A stretch of 64,000 nucleotides of DNA from positions 1-64,000 of the forward strand of contig NZ_JAGSYG010000003.1 in NCBI RefSeq assembly GCF_025685655.1. The letters are read 5' to 3'. Below the pieces are notes generated by a model that worked only from the letters and a program-made list of their open reading frames with translations, had not been told where the DNA came from and searched no databases. The translations under genes were made by a program, and so were the position numbers. The stretch is from Acidicapsa ligni. GTDB taxonomy: Bacteria; Acidobacteriota; Terriglobia; Terriglobales; Acidobacteriaceae. Positions 1 through 9,075 of the stretch are shown here, one piece after another (position 1 is the first letter of the stretch; each line of letters starts with the position of its first letter).

Positions 1-1
1 C

Positions 2-3000
2 AACAGTTCGAACTGCAATAACGCCAACTGCGTCGCGATTGCATCGGATGTGGATGGCGACGGCATACCGGATATTGTTTACACGAATTACAACAACAAT
101 ACAGTTTCGATTTCCATCGGCAACGGGGATGGAAGCTTTCTGGCACCGGTAAGCTATGCGGCGGGTACCAATCCCGGTTTCATTGCAGTGGGCGACTTCA
201 ATGGAGATGGTGTTCCCGATCTTGCAGTCAGCAATACAGGCAGCAACACTGTCGGAGTATTCCTTGGTAATGGCGATGGAACGTTCCAGCCACAGGTGGT
301 GTATGGAGCGGGAGTTTCTCCTGAAGGAGTTGTCGTTGGAGATTTCAACGGCGACGGCATTGCCGACATGCTGGTTGTTAATGGCAACAACAACACCCTT
401 TCCGTTCTTCTGGGCAATGGCGATGGAACCTTTCAGGCACAGATAACAACTCTTGTCGGCAGTCACGCTCCATCGGCAGTTGCGGTTGCGGACTTCGACG
501 GCGATGGCATTCTGGATGTTGCGGTCAGTATTACCAGTGGAACTGCCGCCAGTAGTGAGACAGCGATCTTTCTAGGCAATGGAAATGGCACGTTCGAGTC
601 ATTGGCTGCGTATTCTCCGGCTGAATCAAGTTCCATTGCAGCCGCCGATTTCAACCAGGACGGTATCCCGGATCTGGTTTATTCCAATCATGGCGGCAAC
701 ACTGTTTCCGTTATGCTCGGCAACGGAGACGGCACCTTTCAGACAGCGGTGCCTTATACGGTTGGATCGAATGTAGGCTCAGTGGCTGTTGGAGATTTCA
801 ACGTGGATGGCAACCCGGACATCGTGGCTCCCAGCGGGAATCTTAGCGGCGGGACTACAGCGATCTTGTTCGGCAATGGCGATGGAACCTTTCAGCCTCA
901 GGTCAGTTATGCGGCTGCTGGTAATGGAGTGGCAGTTGCGGATCTGAATGGCGATGGCCTCCCCGATGTGGTGGCTATCAATGATCAGTTATCTATTCTG
1001 CTCGACGCACAGATTTCCAACTACAGCGCTAGCGGAATTTCCTTCACAGGCAGCGCGGGGGAGCACAACGTCGTAGCCAGCTATCCTGGGATCAGTCCAT
1101 ATACCGCAAGTACATCGAGTCCTGTGGGTCTCACCTCCAGCAACACTACGCCGACGCTGACAGTGGTAAGTTCGGGCACACCATCTACGTTTGGCGTATC
1201 GGTGACCTTCACTGCGACGATCACCAGTGGTCTGACAGGCACGGTGAGGTTCTACGATGCGGGTACATCGATCGGTACAGGCACGATCAGTGGCACCACT
1301 GCAACGTTGACGATGGGCACTCTGGCGGCGGGCACTCACTCTATTACCGCCAGCTGGGCCGGGAACACAACATACAGTGCTGTCACCTCCAGCGCCATCA
1401 CACAGGTCGTGAACCTGCCAAGGCCAACGTTGACCGTGGCAACCTCAGGCACGCCATCGAACTATGGTGGATCGGTAATCCTCACTGCAACCATCTCGAG
1501 TGGGCCTACTGGCACAATCACCTTCTACGACGGCACAACTTCGATCGGCACAGGTACCATCAGTGGGACGACCGCAACCGTGACGCTAAGCACGCTTACT
1601 CCAGGTGTTCATGCCATCACTGCAGGTTGGGCAGGAAGTACAACCTATGCACAGATCACATCGAACGCCATTACGCAGGTGGTGAATAAGGCAACACCAA
1701 CGTTAACTCTGTCCACATCAGGCACACCGTCCAGCTTCAACGGATCGGTAACTTTCACTGCGACGATCTCTGGCGGAGCCACCGGTGCGGTGAGATTTTA
1801 TGATGCAGGCACGACTATCGGTAGCGGTCATATCAATGGTTCTGTTGCCACGCTCACAATGAGCACCTTGGCTGTCGGCACCCATAGCATTACTGCCAGC
1901 TGGGCAGGAAACGCAGACTATGCGCCGCTCACCTCCAGCGCTGTTACACAGATGGTGAACAAAGCAACACCAACACTCGGTGTAGCTACATCGGGCACTC
2001 CCTCTACCGATGGCGGATTGGTGACCCTTACCGCGACGATCTCCAGTGGACCCATTGGCTCAATCACGTTCTACGACGGGGGCACATCGATCGGCACGGC
2101 TCCGATTAGCAGTAACACCGCTACTTTCGCTACCAGCACTTTACCCTCCGGATCACACACGATTACAGCGGGATGGCTTGGAGACGGAAACTATGTGGCT
2201 GTGACCTCCAGTTCCATCACCCAAACCGTATACCAGAACGGCTCCGTCACACAGGTAAGCTCAGGCATCAATCCGGTGACGTATGGACAAAACGTTACCT
2301 TCCGGGCTCTGGTCAATACCGAGGGTGGAGTGCCTACTGGAACTGTCACCTTTAAGGACAACGGCACTACTATCGGGAGCGCTGCGGTAAGTCCAATAAG
2401 CACGACCAATTTGCTTCCATACTCTCAGCAATTCGGAGGCGTTTCATGGTCTTGGTATTGTGGGTCTACATCAAATGTAACTGTCAATACTTCTGCCATT
2501 ACGGCTCCTGACGGAACGAACACGGCAACTGGCATCGTGGTACCTAACTCTCTTACATGCGGAGGCTCAGGTGCCTGGGGGGCAATCGATACGATTCCTA
2601 CCGGTCTCACAGCGAGGCAAACTTATACCGTTAGTGTTTGGCTCCGTGGCCAGCATGGCGGAGAGCCGGTGTCTTTCGGCCTGAATGACTGTGTCTCGGG
2701 AAACGCAAGTCTCACTACTTCGTGGCAAAGATATACTTTCACTTTTCCCGAGATTTCATCGAATGTAGCGACCTGTGAAACAAATGAGGTACGCGGCTTC
2801 CAGGTAATAGATAATTCAGTGCCGAACGCAACGTTCTATGTATGGGGAGCACAGGTTGAAGCTTCCTCCGCCGAAGGTCCATACATTACAACTACCGCAT
2901 CCGCACAGACCGGCTCCGGTGGAGTTGCCTCATTCACTACGAACTCATTAGTAGTTGGCACACACTCCATCACCGCCTCCTACAGCGGAGATTCTTCCTA

Positions 3001-5254
3001 TCCAGCATCAAGCTCCACCGCCCTATCAGAGATAGTTGGCATAATCCCCGTGATTGCCAGCCTGTCTCCCTCCTCTGGAACGGTCGGAACAGCGGTAACA
3101 ATTACTGGAAGCAGTTTTGGATCAACGCCGGGAGAGGTTACCTTCAATGGTGTAGCGGCCACAGTGAGTAGTTGGTCTACATCCGAAATCATAGCTATTG
3201 TGCCGCAAAATTCGGCCAGCGGGCCTGTTGTGGTGACGGTAGGAGGAATCCAGAGCAATGGCGAGATCTTCACCCAGCTTGCCGATAACGGGACTGTTTC
3301 TTTATCGGTCAACGGAAGTGTAATTGCTTCGATAGACTATAGCAGCAGTGCTACACCGAGTTCGCTTGCAGAGAATCTCGCCACAGCGGCAAGCTCCTCT
3401 CTTGTCAGCGTTTCCGCAGTTGGCGACCAGATCTATCTGGAATCCAAGGGAATCGGTGCGGCGACGGATTATTCCTACAGCGTGCAGACCAGCTATGACA
3501 ACACCGACTTCGGTCAGCCGTCCTTTAGCGCTTCGCCACTCAGTGGCACTCTCGACGCTGGCCAAAACCAGAATACTGCCGCCACAACAGTCTATTCCTT
3601 TACCACTCCCTCAGCAGGAGGATACGATGGGGTTGGCAATCTCCTAAGCTACAAGGACTCGGTGATGGGCCAGTGGAGCTTTGAGTATGACACTCTGAAT
3701 CGTCTGGCTGGTGCGGTGGCGGAGCAGTCTAATAATCCCGATAAGTATTACTGCTGGGGCTACGACAGCTTCGGTAATCGAACCGTTCAGGGGGCCTCGA
3801 ATACGGCATTTCAAGCTGGATCGCCGACATGTACATTTGCATCCGGTCCAACGGTCAGCATTTCCTCTACTTTGGCAAAATACACACCCAACAACCAGCT
3901 AATGGCTACGGCTCAGGCGCCAGCAGGTCCTCTATACGACGCATCAGGCGATGAGACCAGCGACGGCGTGAACACCTATCTGTACGATGCAGAAGGACGC
4001 ATCTGTGCGGTGTCGAGTGCACCCGTGGCGGGTCTCACAACCTATACGGGGTATGTCTACAACGCCGAGGGACAGCGGGTGGGCAAAGGCAGCATTTCTA
4101 GCATGAGTTGCGATGTGAGCACGAATGGTTTCCAGCCGACCAACGATTATGTGATTGGTCCAGGTGGGGAGCAGTTGACAGAACTGGATACCACCAGCGG
4201 CAGCATGGCCTGGGCGCACACCAATGTCTTCGCGGCAGGCCAGTTGATCGCCACCTATGATCCCGATGGACTTCACTTCCATCTTTCTGATCCCCTGGGT
4301 ACACGTCGTGTTCAGACCGACTATGCAGGCGTACTGGAACAAACCTGCTCCAGCCTGCCATTCGGCGATGGCCTCTCCTGCACTGGCTCAATTCAGGCCC
4401 CCACCGAACATCACTTCACCGGCAAAGAACGTGATACAGAATCAGGACTCGACTACTTCGGGGCCAGATACTACGCGAGCAGCATGGGCCGCTTCATGTC
4501 GCCGGATTGGAGTGCTCAGGAAGAGCCTGTTCCATACGCAACAATGGACGATCCGCAGAGCCTGAATCTCTACAACTACACGCGCAACAACCCGCTCAGT
4601 GGAACCGACCCGGATGGGCATTGCTGTGACATAAAGGACTTGTTTGTGGGGGCGGTTACCGGTTTTGGTACCTATTTGGGAGCTGAAGCGGGAGCAACAG
4701 CAGGCGCACTTACCGGCACGTTTGTAGAGCCCGGAGGCGGAACGTTCGGCGGGGGAGTTGGCGGAGGCCTCTTAGGAGGAGCGACGGGCGGTGCGATTGC
4801 CAATAAACTTGCCAACAGCATTGTCAATGCGTTGAGCTCTAGTAATTCCTCTGACCAGTCTGCTCCAGCAACTGGACCTGCCCCCGCTGCCGCCGCTTCT
4901 CCATCTGCTCCTCTTCCCGATGACGCCAACGTAGTCCGGGGAGGCTCCGGTGCACCCGGCGGGGGCAACAGCGCGGAGGGGATCGCAGCGGGAACTGGAA
5001 CACACCCATCGGGGGTCACAGGTTTTTCAGCAGAAAGTGCGCCAGGGCAGTCCGTCGGGGAACTGGCGAAAGGGGTGCCAAATGGCCAAGTGGGCTGCTG
5101 TACAGTTGGCCAAGTAAGGGCGGCCGGAGGAGACGTAGTTTCCACATCTGGCCGAAGCCCAAACCACGCGACAGTAACGGGGCTTGCACCTAGTGCAGCC
5201 AGCAAGCTTTTGACGCCGACGATTCCAAATCCTACTAAGGTAAAACCCCAATGA
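2..5254 (+). CDS. VCBS/Ig/RHS multidomain surface protein with toxin-like tip (5' partial)
   Basis: The frame is open through the left edge, so the N-terminus is missing; residue numbers here count from a GTG at 50. In order I see FG-GAP/VCBS calcium-binding-type repeats (about 1-325, recurring DFNGDG and LGNGDGTF), four bacterial Ig-like repeats (365-745), and a fifth Ig repeat split by a roughly 160-residue beta-rich insert (785-948, begins NLLPYSQQF). These are followed by an IPT/TIG domain (1000-1073), RHS repeats from about 1190 (YDGVGNLLSY), and the RHS core signature (GARYYASSMGRFMSPDW, about 1470-1485). A glycine-zipper stretch (1535-1600) leads into a variable tip (1640-1734). By family knowledge this is a secreted or cell-surface polymorphic toxin delivered by its C-terminus. 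The tip family is not one I can name. The next gene overlaps its stop by 4 bp and is the likely immunity gene. Confidence 0.9.
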   Translation, partial: NSSNCNNANCVAIASDVDGDGIPDIVYTNYNNNTVSISIGNGDGSFLAPVSYAAGTNPGFIAVGDFNGDGVPDLAVSNTGSNTVGVFLGNGDGTFQPQVVYGAGVSPEGVVVGDFNGDGIADMLVVNGNNNTLSVLLGNGDGTFQAQITTLVGSHAPSAVAVADFDGDGILDVAVSITSGTAASSETAIFLGNGNGTFESLAAYSPAESSSIAAADFNQDGIPDLVYSNHGGNTVSVMLGNGDGTFQTAVPYTVGSNVGSVAVGDFNVDGNPDIVAPSGNLSGGTTAILFGNGDGTFQPQVSYAAAGNGVAVADLNGDGLPDVVAINDQLSILLDAQISNYSASGISFTGSAGEHNVVASYPGISPYTASTSSPVGLTSSNTTPTLTVVSSGTPSTFGVSVTFTATITSGLTGTVRFYDAGTSIGTGTISGTTATLTMGTLAAGTHSITASWAGNTTYSAVTSSAITQVVNLPRPTLTVATSGTPSNYGGSVILTATISSGPTGTITFYDGTTSIGTGTISGTTATVTLSTLTPGVHAITAGWAGSTTYAQITSNAITQVVNKATPTLTLSTSGTPSSFNGSVTFTATISGGATGAVRFYDAGTTIGSGHINGSVATLTMSTLAVGTHSITASWAGNADYAPLTSSAVTQMVNKATPTLGVATSGTPSTDGGLVTLTATISSGPIGSITFYDGGTSIGTAPISSNTATFATSTLPSGSHTITAGWLGDGNYVAVTSSSITQTVYQNGSVTQVSSGINPVTYGQNVTFRALVNTEGGVPTGTVTFKDNGTTIGSAAVSPISTTNLLPYSQQFGGVSWSWYCGSTSNVTVNTSAITAPDGTNTATGIVVPNSLTCGGSGAWGAIDTIPTGLTARQTYTVSVWLRGQHGGEPVSFGLNDCVSGNASLTTSWQRYTFTFPEISSNVATCETNEVRGFQVIDNSVPNATFYVWGAQVEASSAEGPYITTTASAQTGSGGVASFTTNSLVVGTHSITASYSGDSSYPASSSTALSEIVGIIPVIASLSPSSGTVGTAVTITGSSFGSTPGEVTFNGVAATVSSWSTSEIIAIVPQNSASGPVVVTVGGIQSNGEIFTQLADNGTVSLSVNGSVIASIDYSSSATPSSLAENLATAASSSLVSVSAVGDQIYLESKGIGAATDYSYSVQTSYDNTDFGQPSFSASPLSGTLDAGQNQNTAATTVYSFTTPSAGGYDGVGNLLSYKDSVMGQWSFEYDTLNRLAGAVAEQSNNPDKYYCWGYDSFGNRTVQGASNTAFQAGSPTCTFASGPTVSISSTLAKYTPNNQLMATAQAPAGPLYDASGDETSDGVNTYLYDAEGRICAVSSAPVAGLTTYTGYVYNAEGQRVGKGSISSMSCDVSTNGFQPTNDYVIGPGGEQLTELDTTSGSMAWAHTNVFAAGQLIATYDPDGLHFHLSDPLGTRRVQTDYAGVLEQTCSSLPFGDGLSCTGSIQAPTEHHFTGKERDTESGLDYFGARYYASSMGRFMSPDWSAQEEPVPYATMDDPQSLNLYNYTRNNPLSGTDPDGHCCDIKDLFVGAVTGFGTYLGAEAGATAGALTGTFVEPGGGTFGGGVGGGLLGGATGGAIANKLANSIVNALSSSNSSDQSAPATGPAPAAAASPSAPLPDDANVVRGGSGAPGGGNSAEGIAAGTGTHPSGVTGFSAESAPGQSVGELAKGVPNGQVGCCTVGQVRAAGGDVVSTSGRSPNHATVTGLAPSAASKLLTPTIPNPTKVKPQ

Positions 5255-5514
5255 TCGAGCATGCACAACTACCCAGAGTGTTCGTCGATTTCAACAATAG
5301 TGATCGACTGGGCAGAGTACGGTTGAACACGGTTGGCACTGTACAGGACCTAAATCGGCTCGGAATCGTCCTCGGTGAAGGCGCTGAGATGATCCTGTGC
5401 TCTTTCGAACTTGAGGCTGAAGGAACCGTTACTTACTCCGAAGAGGAGGGGATGTGGGTAGCAGTGGTTGATTGGGATAACATCCTAGAGCTTCCCGGTA
5501 ATCAAGTGCCGTAG
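5251..5514 (+). CDS. Putative immunity protein for the RHS toxin tip
   Basis: A small acidic 87-residue protein whose ATG overlaps the stop of the RHS gene (ATGA). It begins with a short lead then VFVDFNN, and carries GRVRLN and a conserved-looking W-V-A-V-V-D-W-D stretch near the end. I recognise this shape from small widespread proteins found beside toxin-like genes, but I cannot name a domain. Tight overlap with the RHS C-terminus is the usual order of a polymorphic toxin and its immunity gene, so I infer it neutralises the tip encoded by the last 100 codons of that gene. It has no signal peptide and no membrane segment, consistent with acting in the cytoplasm. Direct evidence for immunity is absent. 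Confidence 0.65.
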   Translation: MIEHAQLPRVFVDFNNSDRLGRVRLNTVGTVQDLNRLGIVLGEGAEMILCSFELEAEGTVTYSEEEGMWVAVVDWDNILELPGNQVP

Positions 5515-5549
5515 GCTTCGTTCGCGGCTTTCATCCGGCCTTATCTTTA

Positions 5550-6310
5550 TCTGAGCAGCCAGCGACTGATCCGACCGGCCTAGACTTCAACATCACGGGC
5601 TGCGGCAAGAACTCAGCGACATGCCAGAACAATATGTTCGGCACGACTAGCACAGACGCAAACGGCAAGAGTTCGTTTACGGCGACGGTTATCAGCAACG
5701 ACGCGAATGGTGGGCTGGTAGATCAAAACGGCAACAGCTACAGCGGAACGTTCGATCAATCGGGCTTCCACTTTTCATCTGGAGACGGATCGGTCTCTGG
5801 CGGGGGCAGTTCATACACGACAGCGCGGAAACAGACCTGAATGGTAGCGGCATCTTCAGCGGCGTGCAGGGCAAGTTCGTCTCCGACTGCGGTGGCACAT
5901 GCCGCGGAGTCGCAAATGGGAACAAGAGTTCCGACAATCCAAACGGCCAAAACATCAACGTAACTTTCAATCGAGGTGCAGTTGGAGAAGACCTCGGCGG
6001 GGGCCTTGTTGGCCATGAGGGATCGCACGTCGCCGACGGGTCAGCTTGGGTATCGTCAGGTTTTTCAGCAAGCATGGACCCGACCCACAATCTGACGGAG
6101 GTAAACGCCAACCACGTCCAATTCAACATCATGAACAGCATGGCGAACAAAGAGGTTGGACCGAATGGAAGCTTCACTTTGAATATCGGGACCGTCCATT
6201 GGGACAAAGGACAGACCTTCAAGGCGATCACTCCTGATATCCAGCAAATGGTTCGCCAGCAAAATGGCTCATGGACTGATAAGCCAGCATTTCCGGGCAG
6301 CGAAGGGTGA
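5550..6310 (+). pseudogene. Orphan RHS toxin tip with HEGSH motif, frameshifted
   Basis: Starts with a DPTGLDF-like sequence that normally follows an RHS core, but no core precedes it. The first frame runs to a stop at 5840; the continuation (QFIHDSAETDLNG onward) is in another frame and ends at 6310. The two frames join at a run of five G at 5802-5806, where one missing base would explain the break (true frameshift or sequencing error). The second half contains GHEGSHVADG, an exact HExxH zinc-protease motif, so the tip may have been a zincin-type toxin. It lies 50 bp after the immunity gene, the usual place for displaced tips left by recombination. Its 3' end runs into an unrelated conjugation fragment. 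Confidence 0.65.
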
Positions 6311-6479
6311 GCCGGTGGGCGAGGCGGAGATGCGTGGTCTGATCGAGCGGGCCGACGGGTCGAAGATCGAGCGAGCGCGGGAGCGCATGGAGGCAGTTCG
6401 GACGGCGGCGCGGGTAACCGGGCCGGAGGCGGAAACGGCATCTGAAACAGCAGCGGACACCAATCCAGAGGAGGAGTGA
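6303..6479 (+). pseudogene. C-terminal scrap of a gene upstream of virD4
   Basis: About 58 codons of a charged helical C-terminus (GEPVGEAEMRGLIERADG and on, ending NPEEE) in a frame that has no start of its own; upstream it merges into the orphan toxin tip. The stop is immediately followed by the start of the coupling-protein fragment, with a Shine-Dalgarno AGGAGG inside its last codons, so it was the preceding gene of a conjugation operon. The identity of the parent gene cannot be told from this remnant. The junction near 6300 is a recombination breakpoint. Confidence 0.45.
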
Positions 6480-6481
6480 CG

Positions 6482-7315
6482 ATGGCGGAATGGGGACGCA
6501 AGGAGTACAGCAAGGCATGGCCGAGCCGGAGGCCGGTGTGGACGTGGGGAGCGATCTTCGTGTCGTTCCTGTTCTTCGCCGGGATGCTGACGCTCGAATA
6601 CGAGCGGAGCTGGACGGCGGCGGAGCGGCTGTACCTGTCGGACTACCTGAAGAGCGGGGCGCGGGCCAAAGCGTCGGCGACTTCGGCGGGTAAGTACACG
6701 CTGTTGGAGGCGGTGGTTGGTAAGGGCCAGCAGCGGCTTGTGATCGGCGACGAGATCGAGCAGGTTCCATCGCTGGACAAGAGGCCGGGGTACCGGCTGA
6801 CGGACGAAGGCGTGAAGAATGGCATCGCGCGGCTGACCAGGGTGACTGCGAGCTTCAATGATCGTGGCCTGCACCGGGTGATGAGCGAGGCGGTGTACGC
6901 GGATCATGAAGCCTGGGAGTTCTACCAAAAGCCGGTCTATCTCTCGCTGGCGTTCTTCGTTCTGGCGCTGTTCGTGGCGGTTCCCAAAGACCGTGCGCGG
7001 CGGATGCTGTACAAGCATGGGCGTCGGTTGCGGGGGCCGGAGCTGGTCACGACAGCGGAGCTGAATGCGAAGCTGGGCAAGTCGAAGGGGCTGAGGACGC
7101 AGTTGCCGGATGGGGTCATGTTCATCAACGAAGAGCGAACCTGGGCGGACAAACTCTTGCGTAAAAACCTTAGCCGCTGGGCTCGTGTGCCGAGGGACCG
7201 GGAGGCGATGCACTTCCTGATCGTGGGCGACAGCGGGACGGGCAAATCGGCGGCGATCCGGCAGATGCTCGCGCAGATATGGGAGCGCAATGAAGCGGGG
7301 CAGCCAGAACACGTG
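6482..7315 (+). pseudogene. Truncated type IV secretion coupling protein (VirD4/TraD-like)
   Basis: Start ATG at 6482 follows AGGAGG; a GTG two codons earlier is possible. There are two membrane segments (about residues 20-42 and 150-168), then a cytoplasmic domain with a Walker A motif GDSGTGKSAA near residue 250. Family members continue for several hundred residues with Walker B and the rest of the ATPase; here the similarity stops about 20 residues after Walker A (around QIWERNEAG), and the frame then reads antisense through a glycosyltransferase to a stop at 7471. It would couple relaxosome DNA to a type IV secretion channel if intact, but it is clearly broken. No other transfer genes are in the window, so this is a remnant. 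Confidence 0.75.
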
Positions 7316-7324
7316 GCTGAATCG

Positions 7325-7821
7325 CGCTGCCGACCTTCCGGACTTGCATTGGGGCCTGAAAATGGGCCTATGTCGTGGCTGCTGAGGAGCAGGGGCAACA
7401 CTCCGAATGTCAGGACAGGAGGACGAGCCTCTCGTGGTCCCAGCAACAGAGGAAATACACCCATGAAATAAACGTCTGTCACGATAAGGTCCACCTGACC
7501 TTCGGAAAGAATCTGCTGTACGGCCCGGTACTGATCGGGAACAGGATCAATGCCTGTGTACCGACACTCGGCATTTATCGCATCAGGGCCTGGCTTTGCG
7601 GCAGCTCTCTCCGGGAACTCTTCATCCATACGCTCGTAGTTAAAATTGGCCTTTCCAGAGAGAGGAACAAATTGGAACCCCAGAGCGACAGCCTGATCTC
7701 GAAAGAGCGTTCCCGAAAGAAAGGTAATGGAATGTCCTTCGGATGATAAGTGTGCAGCCACGGATAACATCGGATTAACGTGACCTGGAGCGGGGGTTGC
7801 AGCGACTAGAATGTTTGCCAT
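7325..7821 (-). pseudogene. Truncated MGT/UGT-type glycosyltransferase (N-terminal part)
   Basis: Begins MANILVAATPAPGHVNPML with a good Shine-Dalgarno (AGGAG) upstream, typical of macrolide/UDP-glucuronosyl-type glycosyltransferases (GT1, GT-B fold). Only the acceptor-binding N-terminal domain is present, to about residue 160 (SSHDIGPFSGPN and EGRQRD). Downstream the frame simply reads the opposite strand of the virD4 fragment. The UDP-sugar-binding C-terminal domain is missing, so the product cannot be an active transferase. The breakpoint (7310-7330) is shared with the truncated virD4, which points to one deletion or integration event joining two unrelated genes tail to tail. Confidence 0.75.
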
Positions 7822-8016
7822 TTACTCTCCTGAATGGGCATAAGGGGACAACCGTCTCGCATAGCACCCATCTTGATTAAGAACACAATATTTCTCTTTT
7901 ATTCCCTACGAGTCTCCCGCTTGTGAGGGATCGTAGAGCTCCGATCTTGATTCGCATTGAATTTCTTCGCAATACCCCGGATTGCGCGCATGGCTATCTT
8001 TCTTCAAATAATGGCT

Positions 8017-8928
8017 CTATGCATTTTGGGCAAGGAGTTCTCTAATCGAGTAGGCGAGGCGAGTGCCGTGGGGGTCGTCCACGGGATTCCAGGGAACAAA
8101 GATCGCAGTTTCCTCTCGCCGGGAGAGGATGTTGCTTGCCACGAGGCGGCGCATGGTGGTGATCGCCGATGCGACACTGCCACAGTCCAGCCCGATCCAC
8201 TGGGCGTACCCATGGTTCGTGCTCCTAAGGCCGGTCGCGTCTTCGAGTGCGGATTGGATGCGTCGGCGAGCATCAGTGTTCTCTGCGTCGGATGCCCATG
8301 CGGGTTGAAGCAACGGAGCTTCGCTGTTGATCTGGTCGAAGAGATTCGCGATCCCAATTTTCTGGAGGCGCATCAAGTGACCGCTCCAGTAGTGGATGGT
8401 CTTGGCGGCGACCGTGATGACGTTCTTGATCTCCTTTTCTACTCGAAAAGCTGGCCCCGCGGGCAACAGGATCGCACTCTCCTCTAGGCGCACTGAGACG
8501 TTCTCCATGGTGATCGCGCGCAACATCCATTCGGCCATGGTGTGGCTGCCGCAGTGTACGCGCAGCCAGCCCGGAGAAGAGGATGGTGCTGCCCGCAACC
8601 GGGCGGCGAGGTCGATGCCACGTACGATCTCATCGCAGACTTCGGCGTAGCGCTTGGGATCCGCGAGGATCGACTCCGGAGTGCCGGGTTCCAGCAGTTT
8701 GCCCTTGTGCGGCGGCCCGCCCGCCATAGCGAGGTCACAGAAGGAGCCCCACATGCGGTCCCACTCGACGTTGCCGTTCACATCGAACGCCAACGGGGCC
8801 GCGCCCATCGATACGGGCTGCACCTCGCCTGTACGGCCACGGTAGATACCTGGAAGCAGCGTCTGCAGGCGCTCTTCGGCCTCCTGGATAGCGGCGGATG
8901 TCGTGGGCGATGTAATGGTTGCGCTCAT
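8017..8928 (-). CDS. Conserved hypothetical protein, about 303 residues
   Basis: I chose the ATG at 8928 (MSATITSPTT) because GAGG sits eight bases upstream; the frame stays open another 23 codons to 8997. The protein is soluble, without signal peptide or membrane helix. It has strongly conserved-looking stretches in its middle (HTMAEWMLRAITMENV, EKEIKNVITVAAK, HYWSGHL), which suggest an enzyme or a sensor fold rather than a random frame, but I cannot assign a family. It is a lone gene, followed by the truncated glycosyltransferase on the same strand and preceded by a strong terminator hairpin that separates it from the chloroperoxidase. Confidence 0.7.
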   Translation of the reverse strand: MSATITSPTTSAAIQEAEERLQTLLPGIYRGRTGEVQPVSMGAAPLAFDVNGNVEWDRMWGSFCDLAMAGGPPHKGKLLEPGTPESILADPKRYAEVCDEIVRGIDLAARLRAAPSSSPGWLRVHCGSHTMAEWMLRAITMENVSVRLEESAILLPAGPAFRVEKEIKNVITVAAKTIHYWSGHLMRLQKIGIANLFDQINSEAPLLQPAWASDAENTDARRRIQSALEDATGLRSTNHGYAQWIGLDCGSVASAITTMRRLVASNILSRREETAIFVPWNPVDDPHGTRLAYSIRELLAQNA

Positions 8929-9023
8929 GGTGGTTGCCTCGATGTGTCGTCTTCGAATGTCTCTGCGGCTCTCGGAATCGGGAAGATTGATCGTCATCTT
9001 CCATCCGAAACGATCCAGCCCAA

Positions 9024-9064
9024 CAAAAGTGGTCTCCCACCCATAGGGCGGGAGACCACTTTTG
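9024..9064 (-). terminator. Rho-independent terminator after the chloroperoxidase gene
   Basis: A perfect 15-bp inverted repeat, CAAAAGTGGTCTCCC and its complement, with an 11-base loop that itself has CCC/GGG pairing. It starts 12 bases after the stop of the minus-strand chloroperoxidase gene and ends in TTTTG on that strand. The A-run on the other arm means it could also stop plus-strand transcripts. Confidence 0.85.
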
Positions 9065-9075
9065 TTATAGGAAAG

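Noticed and set aside
4498..4620. Complete insertion sequence or transposase in the RHS region
   Set aside because: No transposase frame or terminal inverted repeats were found between 4.5 and 8 kb.
989..5268. Long minus-strand frames opposite the RHS gene (for example 4672-5268)
   Set aside because: They mirror repetitive, GC-rich coding sequence of the RHS gene and show no domain; the plus-strand frame has clear repeats and motifs.
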